A DNA stretch of 64,000 bases from Obelidium mucronatum (Eukaryota > Chytridiomycota > Chytridiomycetes > Chytridiales > Chytriomycetaceae), in assembly GCA_025765595.1 (NCBI GenBank), contig JAIVFH010000124.1, positions 27,162-91,161 on the forward strand, in the 5' to 3' direction. Positions 23,086 to 33,106 of this stretch are shown here, piece after piece (the first letter of the stretch is position 1; each line of letters opens with the position of its first letter). The translations under genes were made by a program, and so were the position numbers. The notes beneath the pieces are model-generated. The model was given only the letters and a program-made list of their open reading frames with translations. It did not search any database and was not told the DNA's origin.

Positions 23086-24134
23086 TTGTACACGACCGTA
23101 ATAACTACTACCACGTTATGGGTACGTTCCGTTTTTTGTACCCTGACAATATGAGCTCTAACGCAGGAATTAAAAATAGACACGGATGGAGTTGTGACGT
23201 TTCAACTAAACAACTGCGTTTCAAGAATCGAGAAGGAACTTGAGAAGCTCCAACCTCTTCCGTTTGGCAACAACTATAAGGTTGTTTTGGAAATAAAACG
23301 CGGACGACATCAAGGAGTACCGCCGAGTCTCGATGGAAGAATTACAGATCCGAACAGGAACCCTGTTTTAATTGAGTTTGATCTGCCAGTTTCTCTTCTT
23401 GAAACTTATCGGAAAGAGCTTGATGATGGACAATACACTGTGACTGCATGGTTTGGTGAACACTTGCTTGAGCCTGCATCACAAGTTACGGAGACAGTGA
23501 GTGGGAATATTGGGCTCACCACGGAAGCAATCGACAAGGTTTTTTCTTTCAAGAACGAAAGAGTGGATGGAATTCTGTTCAAGAATTCCGACCAATTGAG
23601 AGATTTCTCCGAGCATTGTTGGAACAGATCGCAACAACAGTGGATTATATCAGTAAGTCATTATATTCCTTCAAACCATCACTCTTGGTTGATCTGACGT
23701 TGGCCATTGTAGCGCCGGCTTGAGGGCAATGTCATTTCACCATCGCTTTTGAGTGAGCTGATTGGGCTGATCAAAGAAACCAGTGTCCAGACTCTAAACA
23801 AACTTGAAAATCGAAGAATTGGTCGCTGGAATCCAGATATGAAGTCGGTGGACGATATCATTAATGTACAACAGATGAGGGAAGAGAACGATGAACTTGT
23901 CCACGAAGAAATCGGCGCCGTTAATAAAGGAGAACAGTCGAATGAAAGCTTGATGAGCCAGAAGTTTGAAGTTGGGTGGGTCAATTCTTCTCTACTAGAG
24001 CTATTCTCCAGCCGAGCCGCCGTTTGTTAAAGTAGTTTCAGAGAATTCTGCCTCTGAACTGCCGCGGCCAGCCAAACCCGCGCCCACTCTTCAAAAAACG
24101 GACTCGCTCTTTCGGGCTTTTTGTGCACGACGCG
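23037..24134 (+). pseudogene. 5' half of the resident gene split by gypsy insertion and inversion
   Basis: An exon ending FVHDRNNYYHVM joins over an intron (about 23118-23165) to ELKIDTDGVVTFQLNN. It continues through NYKVVLEIKRGRHQGVPP and VLIEFDLPVSLLETYRK to about 23651. After an intron ending near 23712, a coiled-coil-like part follows (LEGNVISPSLLSELIG, QQMREENDELVHEE). The final stretch (PAEPPFVKVVSENSASE to LFRAFCARRV) is open up to the gypsy LTR at 24135 and continues in frame into 14585-14058. The transition near 23970-23990 is not resolved and may contain a frameshift. No known family is recognised. Confidence 0.55.
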
Positions 24135-24332
24135 TGTCGTATCCCTCATTACCACCTTTATTACTGACACTACTTATCCTTCTATTTATTCCCGCTACCG
24201 TATAGTTATATTTGTTATTCTATTTGTCTGTTATATTTATTAGCATTGTGTGCAATAATAAATCCCAAAAGTTCCAAAGGACGTCATCGTTCACTCCCCT
24301 CACTCCTCCTCCATACAATAACAGACACCTCA
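24135..24332 (+). repeat. Gypsy 5' LTR, 198 bp
   Basis: TGTCGTATCCC to ACACCTCA, nearly identical in reverse to 14586-14783. Very few differences, suggesting a young insertion. Confidence 0.85.
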
Positions 24333-24376
24333 TTTTTTCCTTTGAGTACTTTATACCACACAATACCTCTCACACA

Positions 24377-24740
24377 CTGCGGGTTGACAGTCGCTACATG
24401 GCACTGCAACTTTAAGCACAAACTCACCTGCGGGTTGGCGGCCGCTAAATGGCACCCCAATTTAACGCACAACACACAACTGCGGGTTGACAGTCGCTAA
24501 CTGGCACTGCAACTTAAAGCAACACACCACTGCGGGTTGGCGGTCGCTAAATGCACCCCAATTTAACGCAAACACACAATCGCGGGTTGGCGGTCGCTAA
24601 ATGCACCCCAATTTAACGCAAACACACAATCGCGGGTTGGCGGCCGCTAAACAGCACTCCAATTTAACGCAAACACACAATCGCGGGTTGGCGGTCGCTA
24701 AATGCACCCCAAGTTAACGCAAACACACAAAGTCGCTAAA
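24377..24740 (+). repeat. Tandem repeat in gypsy leader, about 7 units of 50-58 bp
   Basis: Units share GCGGGTTGGCGGTCGCTAAA and an ATTTAACGCAAACACACAA half. The central units have an exact 50-bp period (24541, 24591, 24641). The array fills the leader between the LTR and gag, where the primer site and packaging signals normally lie. Confidence 0.75.
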
Positions 24741-24949
24741 CAACACCGCCACTTAAAGCAAAATACAATTAACCCAAAGTGCACCTGTTCTTCCTTAAAA
24801 CACAACGCAACACACCAGGTGGCACCCGAAATAACCCAAGCAAAGCCGAGACCACCAGAAAAAGGCACCAATTTTTACTAAAAACCAAGAATCGAAAATC
24901 CTATTTATCCAAGCCCGACAAAAGAAACAAACGAAAACCAGCACAACAC

Positions 24950-26246
24950 ATGCAAACAGTCGAAGAACTCCAAGCTGAACAAGAGCGCATCGCCGCCGAA
25001 ATCCAACTCCGCCGCAACGCCATCAATGCTGCGAACAACCGCCGCAACGCACAACGTCTACAGGGAGAACAACTCGCAACACGCAAACTCCAAGCAGACG
25101 AAGCGTTTACTCTTTGGACCGCAGCCCAAGATGAACTCGACACAATCACAAACCGCGAAGACTCCACCAACGAACAAGTCCAGAGAGCTACAGATGCACT
25201 CGAATACCGCTTGACCGACTACCAAAGAAGAAAATCTTTAGCTTCCGAAGCAGAAGAACGTTACGACGCACAACGACAACAAACAACAACCATTTCCGCA
25301 AGCCCTACCACCACCCCGGCCACAAAAAATCCGTGACCCTCCCGCAAAACTCCCAAAATTCCCAACAACCACAACCACCAAAGATGAAATCCTTATCTGG
25401 GCAGAAGACACACAAACCATGGTAAGAACCCACCAAGCTACTCCACAAGAACTCCCAGCCTGGCTAGAGACAACAGTAAACCACAGACAATTCTCGAGAG
25501 CCTCCGCCGAAGCAAGCGCCAGCACCGGCTGTAAAGACATTAGCCGCTTCCTGATCAAAGTCTTGGACACTCACTTCGGCAACGACCTCAATGGAACACT
25601 AAACCGAGAGCTCCAAAACATGCGAATGCTACCAACGGACCCAGTAGCAGTGCACCATGCCAAGTTCGATAGATTGATTGCCTACTTCGAAACATCAATG
25701 TCAGTAAAAGACAAAATCAAACTATACGTCAACACTCTCACCTCGGACTTGAAAATTGGCCTCGGACCAAAGATTGGGAGCTTTTCTTCGATTCTAGAGG
25801 CGCAAATGGAAGCCGAAGAACTGGATGTCTTCTACTTCCCGGTCAGAGCAACTCAACACATTGTAGCACCAGCAGCCGCTCGCCGCTTCGAACCAAGACG
25901 CCCCTCCGCCAGTTTCAGCATCTTACCAGACGCAAAAAACAGCCCTGCAACCACCAAAAGCTGCAAAGTTCACGGCCCCGGTCACAATGATGCCGAATGC
26001 CGCGAACAAAACGGCCTGTCCGCCTCTGCAAACCCAAGACTGCCAGTTTGCGCCCACTGCAAAGCTCTCAAAACTGCCAATCCCGACAAGTACATTTCCT
26101 TCAAACACCCAGAAGAAGCATGCTTCAACAAACACCCTCACCTTCGTCCAACCCCGATCTCCATGAAAACAATGTCCGTCGAGGTCGAAGATGAGGAATT
26201 CTACACAGAAGCAGAAGACCAGTTCGAATTCTGGGCAAATGACTGA
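24950..26246 (+). pseudogene. Gypsy gag, one frameshift
   Basis: The first part (24950-25336) starts MQTVEELQAEQERIAAE and is a long coiled coil. The frame stops just after a run of six A (about 25326-25331). The next frame is open upstream of its ATG and continues KIRDPPAKLPKFPTT into a typical capsid-like part (DILIWAEDT-like, FDRLIAYFETSMSVKDKIKLY). It ends with Cys/His motifs (CKVHGPGHNDAEC and CAHCKALKTANPDKY) like those of gypsy gag. A +1 slip or a one-base mutation in the A run would join them. Stop at 26246. Confidence 0.75.
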
Positions 26247-26621
26247 CGTCGACTCATGAGTGTCTTTGCTTCCAAATTTTTTTACTTGATATTTTTTTCC
26301 GGTCTTTATCAAATGACTTACGATTGAGCCCTTATTTTTTTTTCCGCTAAGCGTCAAATCATCTACCACAATAAACATTTATCCAACGCAGCACTATCGT
26401 AGTTATCTAAAATACCAGAATAAAACAATAAGACTCATTTCAAATCCGAAACAACGAAATAAAAATTAAACACCAAAATAAAACGATTCAATAAGCCACC
26501 CAAATTCACATAAATACAAAGCAATTCCCCCTCCAAAAAGACAACAAATTTGCCCAAGCACGCAACGCTCAGCCAGAAGACACTAACAAGCAAAATTTCC
26601 AACGCACAAGCCAAAAACGAA
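26247..26621 (+). other. AT-rich gag-pol spacer of the gypsy element
   Basis: About 375 bp between the gag stop and the first pol ATG (26622). It is A/T rich with T and A runs and no coding signal except a weak open stretch from 26550 in frame with pol. Confidence 0.5.
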
Positions 26622-29514
26622 ATGACACAATCACCAAAATTTTCCCCCAACCTCAACTTTTTGAGCCAACCACCCCCCGTCTTACCCACCAGTGCCAACA
26701 AGACGGACTATGACACCTACAACGCTGCCATCAAGGCCCGCGCAACAGAACTACTCCAAGCCACCACCGCCTACATGACGCTGAATCCAGGCCAACTGAT
26801 GAGAACAAACATCCTCGTCAACGGAACAGAACGTTGGTGCCTAGTCGACCCAGGCGCCATGTGTACTTCCATCGACGCCAAGTGGGCCAAAGCCGCGGGT
26901 ATCGAAACTAGCCACTCCGTCAAAGTTCTCGTTGAAGGTTACGACTGCAAGCCCGTTTGGGAAAACGTCGAAGTCTCAAAACCAGTCGTCTTCACCACTT
27001 ACCAAGGTAACTCTAACTGCCAATAAATTGCGACACTAAACGGACAAAAGGAACCCACGTCGTTGCTGCCGTCATGCTGAAGGACAACCCGAAAGAAATT
27101 GTAACGCTTGGCCAAGACGTCCTACCAAACCTCGGCGTCGGAAGCACAGGTCTACAAACATTTGCTCTACCCGTCGCCCCTGAGGAATTTGAAACAAAAC
27201 CCGAACAAGCGGTCAAATTCCCCAACGGTAAACAAAATTCCTCCAAAACACACACTGTATACAAAACTAAACCAAAAACCTCCACCTACAGGACCTCTAC
27301 AAGAAGATGACTCCCTGGCAAGAGAACGCTTCCTAAAAGCCGTGCAACCACACTTGGACGCCAACGCAGCACTCTCTAAATCCGACCACCCCGATGATGT
27401 AATCACCATTGACCTCATCGACGGTGCCGAACCGACCTACATCAAACAGTACCGCCTGCCATTCAAAAAGCACGCCATCGTCACAGAACAGATATCCAAC
27501 TGGCTAAAAGACGGAATAGTGTCACTAGCCCCCGGCACAAGCTCATACAACAGCCCGCTCATTTGCCCTCCACGCATAGTAAACGGCGAAATCACCAAGT
27601 ACCGAGTCTGCGTCGACATTAGAGCCGTCAACAATAATACGAAAGACTACAAACGCATCTACCCAGGCGCCCGCGACGTTCTAGAAGAAGTCACAGACTC
27701 CAGCATCTTCTCTACCATGGACCTAGACGGAGCCTACCATCAATACATCCTTGCCCCGGAGCACCGTCACCTCACCTCCTTCTGCTGGAACGGCCAGCGA
27801 TACGTATTCAACGCCCCACCATTTGGACTCAAAAACGTACCAGTCCAATTCCAAGAGCTGATGGAAAAACTTTTCATCAAAGACAAATTTGTCAAGGTAA
27901 AAAACTCTTTCTCTATATTAAACCTAAATTTTGCTCTAACTCCAAAAATCAAAGATTTACATCGACGATCTCTTCATCCACTCCTCATCTTGGGAATCCC
28001 ACACCCAACACGTGATATCAGTTCTCAAAACCCTGACGGCCGCAAAACTTCGCATTAAACAGTCTAAAAACTCACTAGGACATCGAGAAGTCAAACTACT
28101 AGGATTCTTGAAAAGCGCAGAAGGTATCAAGATTGACCCCGACCGATACCTCGCCATCAGCAAATGGAAAACTCCAAGACAATCAAAAGACTACACCTCT
28201 GTCGCACATATGTTGGGCTTCATGAACTACCTCCGGGACAGCATTCCATTATACTCCACCCTTGCGGCCCCATTGGAATCAATACGTGCCGTTACAAATT
28301 TGGAAGCGATATGGACAGATGAACATGAAGCCTCCCTTAAAGCTCTGACCGACGCTGCCATAAACGCACCAATCTTGGCAACACCAGACTTCGATCGCAA
28401 GTTCTATGTTGCCACCGACGCTTCAAACTTCGGGATCGGAGCCATGCTGTACCAGCTTGATGACAAAGGATCCCGTAAATACATCCAATTCGCAGCCAAA
28501 TCGTTTTCCATACACCAACGAAACTACTCTGCCACCCACAAGGAGCTTCTCGGGATCATCTACGCACTCGACAAGTTCCACCCGTACCTCTTTGGCGAAC
28601 ACTTCATACTCGAAACCGACCACAAAGCCCTCACGTACCTGTTTACCCTCCGTCGAACTCAACGTATTGCTACAAGGATGGATTGAAAAACTGCTCTCGT
28701 ACAACTTCACAATCACCCACCTACCCGGCATCCAAAACAAACTACCAGACGCCCTCAGCCGCATCGTCCACACCTACGAGACCGCCATACCAACATGCCG
28801 GTCCAAACCATCACCACCATCCTATGAACCAATGGTATACGGCGACATCCTATCCTTCATGGACGTCACAAAATCCTCTGCAACACAAGACGTGATCAAC
28901 CTGGCGCAAAAGACAATGAGCGTATCTGACCCCACCCTTCGCGAAACAGTCCCCGATAACGAACGCCCAAGCCTCTTGGAAACAATTCACAGCATGGGAC
29001 ACTTTGGAGCCGACTCAATCGTACGTCAGCTTTGGAGAGCAAACAAGACATGGCCTGCTATGAAACACGATGCACTGGAACACGTCAAAGCATGCCCCGA
29101 ATGCCAAAAGTGGAACATAGCGCGCCGAGGCTTCCACCCCATGACATCCATTCATGCCGAATTACCCCTAGACCACGTTGCCATCGACCTCGCCACCATA
29201 TCAACAACTTCCGCCGACGGATTCAACTTCATCCTAGTATTTGTGGACGTAGCCACCAAATTTACACTCCTCCGTCCACTTAAAACTAAAACGCAACAAG
29301 AACTAGCAACAACTCTACTACAAATCTTTACAGACTTCGGATTCCCCCGCATCATCCAAAGCGACAACGGCAAAGAATTCGTAAATAACCTAGTCCGAGA
29401 ACTCCTCGCCCACTCAAAAACAACCCACCGCCTCACTACACCATACAACCCTCAATCCAACGGTCTGGCTGAGAACCACGTTAAAACCGCAAAACAGACG
29501 TTGCTGAAACTCCT
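26622..29514 (+). pseudogene. Gypsy pol (protease-RT-RNase H-integrase) with three introns
   Basis: The protease motif is CLVDPGAMCTSID (DPG in place of D-T/S-G). Three GT-AG introns restore the frame: 27007-27050, 27228-27291 and 27897-27954. The exons before the third sum to 1167 nt, a multiple of three. RT motifs are YRVCVDIRAVNNN, FSTMDLDGAYHQY, FNAPPFGLKN and, right after the third intron, IYIDDLFIHS. RNase H shows FYVATDASNFGIGAM and LETDHKALTYLF. A one-base insertion near 28678 (acaaggatggattg) breaks the frame before WIEKLLSYNF. Integrase follows with the zinc finger (CPECQKWNIARRG), DHVAIDLATI and IIQSDNGKEF. The break at 29514 falls after the third catalytic region. Confidence 0.8.
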
Positions 29515-29516
29515 GT

Positions 29517-30204
29517 AGGCAAGTCTTTTCTTGAACTCTCCAATTCTTCTAATAAGAATCGTCTTTTCTGCCAGCTGTCTTTCGACCAACGCAGTTCTAC
29601 GGGGAACGGTCTCATCCATCAAATTAATGATGGTGTCACCCGCAGTTCTGTAAATCTTGTCGAAGAAGCCGAAGACTTTGTCTTTCTCATGGGTTTGCTT
29701 AACCCAAGAGTCAACGGTCATTCTTTCAACAGCGGTTGCGGCAGTCAAGATGAGTTCTGTCTTCATTTTAACTAGTTCTGAATCTTTTTCTTTCAGGTCT
29801 GGGAGGTCTGTTTTCTCGATGTTTTCAATACTTTCAAAAGTTTTCTTTAAGACATCGATTGTTCTCTCAATACCGGAAGTTTTGATTGGTTTATATTGTT
29901 CTTTTATTCCGATTGTTCTTTTCTTTGTCTTTATGAACAATGGTGGCCTTTTCAACAATAAACAACCTTTCAAATCATCAAGTCTTTTGGTTTCCCATAT
30001 CTGAGTTTGTTTGGTTCTTCCAACTTTCGGTCTTAGTTGGTTTTCTTTCACAACTTTGGGTCTTAGTTGTTTTTCTCTCACAACTTTAGGTCTTAGTTGG
30101 TGAGGGCCTTTGATCTTAAGTCTACTAAGACTTCTTAACATCTTTGTGTTGGACCCTGCGTCTTCGGGTCCTTTGTTCTGCACTGGAGGTGAGTTGTAAT
30201 ACAT
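29517..30204 (-). pseudogene. Copia gag N-terminal part, truncated
   Basis: Reads MYYNSPPVQNKGPEDAGSN from within the LTR, then repeated QLRPKVV units and a helical region (VERMTVDSWVKQTHEK). It breaks at EFKKRLAY, the inversion junction, and runs a few residues into antisense gypsy sequence. Confidence 0.8.
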
Positions 30205-30477
30205 TTCTGGGAACTATCAGTAGTTTATTATTAGAACGTACACCTCCTTTTATAACCCCGTTTCAGGTTGTTTCACTTTTATATTCCATTTTGTCCCCTT
30301 TTCCCACCTCGCGTCTTGATTACTAATTCGCTTGTCTCCAGTGGTTTACGGTTACAAAGATGGAACTGAAGCTTGGGTAGACTTGGAGTTTCTTGTGTTT
30401 TCTTACGTAATAAACTTGACGTTGACGTGTCTCGAATTCTAAGCTTGTATATCAATAAAGGTTATCTACCTTCAACA
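30147..30477 (-). repeat. Copia 5' LTR, 331 bp
   Basis: Reverse-strand TGTTGAAGG to GGTCCAACA, nearly identical to 19511-19841 and to 51421-51752. As in the other copies, the gag ATG (30204) lies inside the LTR. Confidence 0.9.
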
Positions 30478-30757
30478 GACATCTTTCAAAGCCTTCACTA
30501 CAATCTGATAGCACACCAACTGCTTCTTCCAAGCCAAGTCCATGACTGCCTACTGCAAGACAGCACATCGTTCAAGATTCTTTGCAGTGGCCACTGGAGC
30601 AAAGAGTTGGCAAGACATTTGACAAAGTAGATTGGGAACTTGCAGCACTGATTGCATCAATGTCAGACTTGAATAATGCTCCCCAGCACATTTGCGCTAG
30701 GATCCCCATGAGTACATGGTCTGAATACAAGTTTGTCCTTCTGGCACCAGACCTGTA
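30478..30757. other. Resident sequence next to the split copia insertion
   Basis: Starts with the gacat target duplication. Before the inversion it was continuous with 19842-20300. Read in reverse and joined there, it gives a short frame beginning MDLAWKKQLVCYQ that runs into the helicase-like fragment. The + strand also has a short open frame (30582-30770); I cannot tell whether it is real. Confidence 0.4.
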
Positions 30758-30881
30758 TCCAATAAAATAGGATTATTGGAAGGTACCATTTTCCAATAAA
30801 ATAAAGATATTGGAAAGGCCAATTTCCAATAAAATAAAAATATTGGAAAGACCATTTTCCAATAAAATAAAATATTGGAAA
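30758..30881. repeat. Four near-tandem copies of a 25-bp palindrome
   Basis: Copies at 30758-30780, 30789-30816, 30823-30849 and 30855-30881, each with arms TTCCAATA and TATTGGAA around a short A/T centre. Spacing is about 32-35 bp. Seven further copies lie at 38351-40453. Confidence 0.7.
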
Positions 30882-31017
30882 GATGGAATCAAGGGAAAAC
30901 AGACCTTTGTTAAAAACACAACAAAATGCAAGTTTGCCCATCAGCAGCAACATTTGAGCCCCTCCAACGCTAGTCTCTCACTCAAGCAGATGTTTCAGTG
31001 CCTAAACTGTTGTAGAG

Positions 31018-31149
31018 GGACTGGAAGCGGTGCTGGTTCTGTAGACAGGTGAGCTGATCGTTGTGGGCACTAGAGAGATTTTGGAGAGAATTCTTAAACT
31101 TTATTCCCAAACATGGAGCTTGCAACATGAGTTTCATGTGCCTCCAACA
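31018..31149 (-). repeat. Solo LTR related to the 62717-62858 LTR
   Basis: 132 bp, TGTTGGAGG to CAACA on the reverse strand, closely matching 62717-62858, including GCTCCATGTTTGGGAATAAA. The flanks (taaac and cttcc) do not show a target duplication. Confidence 0.65.
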
Positions 31150-31226
31150 CTTCCCCTCAAGCGAACATGATTGAATAAAGAATGAATTGAACAACGATCA
31201 GACTTGGATCATGTGACATGAATGTG

Positions 31227-31272
31227 ATACCAATAAAGTCATACTTGTTCAGTTATGTGAAGACCGACGCTC
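31227..31272 (-). repeat. Ngaro split repeat B2
   Basis: 46 bp from ataccaataaagtc to gaccgacgctc, repeated at 31622-31667 (B1). Confidence 0.8.
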
Positions 31273-31503
31273 CCCGGAGGAGTCCCCGCGGGAGCGTCGG
31301 TGGCCTGCACTGAACAGCAGGCCAGACTTTATTTACGTATTCTACAGAAATCAGAAAACCCGTGTTACCGGGAGAGGGGTTGTGGGAATTTTGAGTGCGT
31401 GAGGGCTGGCAGAGCCAGCTGAGGAATAAAGTCTGGGGTGCTGTTCAGGGCGGGCCACGGAGAAAGGGTGGATTGAGGGTGGGTCGCTCGCCCGCGCTGC
31501 GGG

Positions 31504-31667
31504 GGTTGGAAAAAGGAAAATGCTGTAAATTGGTAATTTACGGCTTTTCCAGGCTTGACTGGCGGGATCTCTCAATATATCTATCCCGCACAGTCAACCC
31601 TCAAACGCGTATTATACCAATAAAGTCATACTTGTTCAGTTATGTGAAGACCGACGCTCTGTGTCGG
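31504..31667 (-). repeat. Ngaro repeats A2 and B1, abutting
   Basis: A2 (31504-31621) matches A1 at 37003-37111. B1 (31622-31667) matches B2. Their junction is the point a circular intermediate would use. Confidence 0.8.
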
Positions 31668-31729
31668 AGCCTGTGCTGAAAAAGGGGCCATAACTGAAGA
31701 GAAGGTGGGATTTATTGGTGTAGAGGGTG

Positions 31730-33106
31730 TCATACAAAGTACGAATACTGGGTAATGTTTGTGAGCCACTCATGTGTGGTGGTAATTGGGTCTTGGCCCT
31801 CGCCTGCATGTGCCGCTGCTATGGCAAACTGGCTGTAGTGTTTGGCGGATTCTGGTGAACGCCAACCGCCTGCAGCCATGACAATTGCATTGCTCTCGCT
31901 TTCAAGGGCGGCAGAAATGGCGTTCTCCACGCGAAAGCCATATAGGGTTTCACCATTGAAGGCGTCTAGTTCTTTGAGGCAGCTTTGGAAGTCACGCACA
32001 AAGCTGTCTGGATCGGCATGTGGGCGGGGGTTTGCTGGTCCATGCCGCATGTTGAAGAATACAAAGGGATGGCCAAAAGTGAGGTTGGCATCACAGAGAG
32101 CGCAGTCCCTGGTGTACAGGCGCAGGGCTTCCAAGAAGCCTGCGTCTTGGATCGTGAAGCGGTCGGGGGTCTTGACAGAGGCTGTCTTGCCTGCCACCAT
32201 GGTGACTAGGATGCCGGAGTGGTCAGGTAGCCAAAGGAAAGTGGAGGTGCGAAGCCTGGCTAGGTCACCTGGGCGCCTCCCTGAGGTCTGGCACATAAGT
32301 AGGAAACACCAGAACTGGCGCCAGCGAAGGTGCTCCCAGGGGGAGTGGTTTGGGTCAGACAGTCTTGGTCTGATGAGAGAGAAGATGGATCCCAGGGTGT
32401 GTGGTGGGATGGGGGGTGCTTGGAGAGGTGTTACGCCGTGGGTGTTAGCTTCTTTGAAGGGCCTGTCCACGTGGTGTCGGACTAGTTTGGCGTCAGCTGG
32501 GTTGCCTGAGCCTTTGCGTGGGTCCCATGGGCCAATAAGACCAGAGTCGGTGAGGGCGGTGCGCAGCTTGCTTGCTGCCCCTTGGATGGAGCTTGGGGCG
32601 GCCTTGATGTGGCAGACTGTAGGGTCGCATTCTGCAAAGGTGCGCTTTCCTACTCGGGCGGAGTTGTGCCGGTTGCAGGAGTCGCCGTGGTACTGGGTGC
32701 GGCCCTTCAGCTCTTTTGAGATGAGGTAATCCACCACATCTGTGGGCGCAGCGGCGCGTATGTCAGTGGCAGGGCGCGCTGAGCGGGAGGCCAGGAAAGA
32801 GGTGAAGTGGTGGAGCTCTGCGGCGGCTGGCGTGGGGATAGATGGTAGAGTGGCGTGTAGTGCTGCACGGCGAGCAGCAATGTAGAGCTCGTTGACCTCT
32901 ACTCTGGGCACGTCTTCCGCAAAGGTGGAGAGTTGTGAGCCACATTGCATGCAGAAACGGGCGAGGCGCGGGTTTTCGCGACCACAGTCGCGGCAGCAGA
33001 TGTCCTCGTCAGGTGACAGGGAGCAGCGTACGCACAAGGTTATGGTTGGTGCGCCCTGAAGGGACTGGGTTAGCGAACACGATTTTATTGGAGAATGAAG
33101 CACCAC
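31730..33106 (-). CDS. Ngaro tyrosine recombinase
   Basis: 458 codons. The N-terminus carries a zinc-ribbon-like cluster (CVRCSL, CCRDCGRENPRLARFCMQC). The catalytic domain shows the first Arg in SGRRPGDLARLR, the second Arg region in ETLYGFRVENAI, GGWRS, and the Tyr nucleophile most likely in AKHYSQF. It should join the circular cDNA to the target. The ORF overlaps the end of the RT ORF by 22 bp in another frame. A decayed relative of its C-terminus is at 46590-46772. Confidence 0.85.
   Translation of the reverse strand: MVLHSPIKSCSLTQSLQGAPTITLCVRCSLSPDEDICCRDCGRENPRLARFCMQCGSQLSTFAEDVPRVEVNELYIAARRAALHATLPSIPTPAAAELHHFTSFLASRSARPATDIRAAAPTDVVDYLISKELKGRTQYHGDSCNRHNSARVGKRTFAECDPTVCHIKAAPSSIQGAASKLRTALTDSGLIGPWDPRKGSGNPADAKLVRHHVDRPFKEANTHGVTPLQAPPIPPHTLGSIFSLIRPRLSDPNHSPWEHLRWRQFWCFLLMCQTSGRRPGDLARLRTSTFLWLPDHSGILVTMVAGKTASVKTPDRFTIQDAGFLEALRLYTRDCALCDANLTFGHPFVFFNMRHGPANPRPHADPDSFVRDFQSCLKELDAFNGETLYGFRVENAISAALESESNAIVMAAGGWRSPESAKHYSQFAIAAAHAGEGQDPITTTHEWLTNITQYSYFV

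Larger units (their letters stand above)
24135..29514 (+). mobile_element. Ty3/gypsy element, 5' half (5' LTR to mid-integrase)
   Basis: 5' LTR (24135-24332), repeat-rich leader, gag, protease, RT, RNase H and the integrase up to TAKQTLLKLL. It then stops abruptly at a junction with reversed copia sequence. The 5-bp flank acgcg is the reverse complement of the cgcgt beside the 3' LTR at 14586, and the integrase resumes there (THWDKLVPW) with no residue lost. Confidence 0.85.
29515..30477 (-). mobile_element. Copia element, 5' half (5' LTR and start of gag)
   Basis: Reverse-strand LTR (30147-30477) and gag from 30204 down to 29515, ending at the equivalent of 52385 in the 51421 copy. The flank after the LTR is gacat, matching in reverse the atgtc after the 3' LTR at 19841, so this is the other half of that insertion. 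Confidence 0.85.

Noticed and set aside
20036..30770. A third member of the PPKKF/LIN peptide family at 30582-30770
   Set aside because: Only a few scattered identities and the strand would oppose the helicase-like frame once the inversion is undone.
30758..30881. CRISPR-like array (four repeats with about 32-35 bp period)
   Set aside because: Spacers are only a few bases and related to each other, the repeats are palindromes, and the genome is eukaryotic.
30663..30953. Repeat-containing hydrophobic ORF (YFIGKW repeats)
   Set aside because: It is simply the translation of the palindromic repeats; no coding evidence beyond that.
31842..32729. Long + strand ORF of 295 codons
   Set aside because: It is antisense to the tyrosine recombinase, which has clear catalytic motifs; composition explains the open frame.
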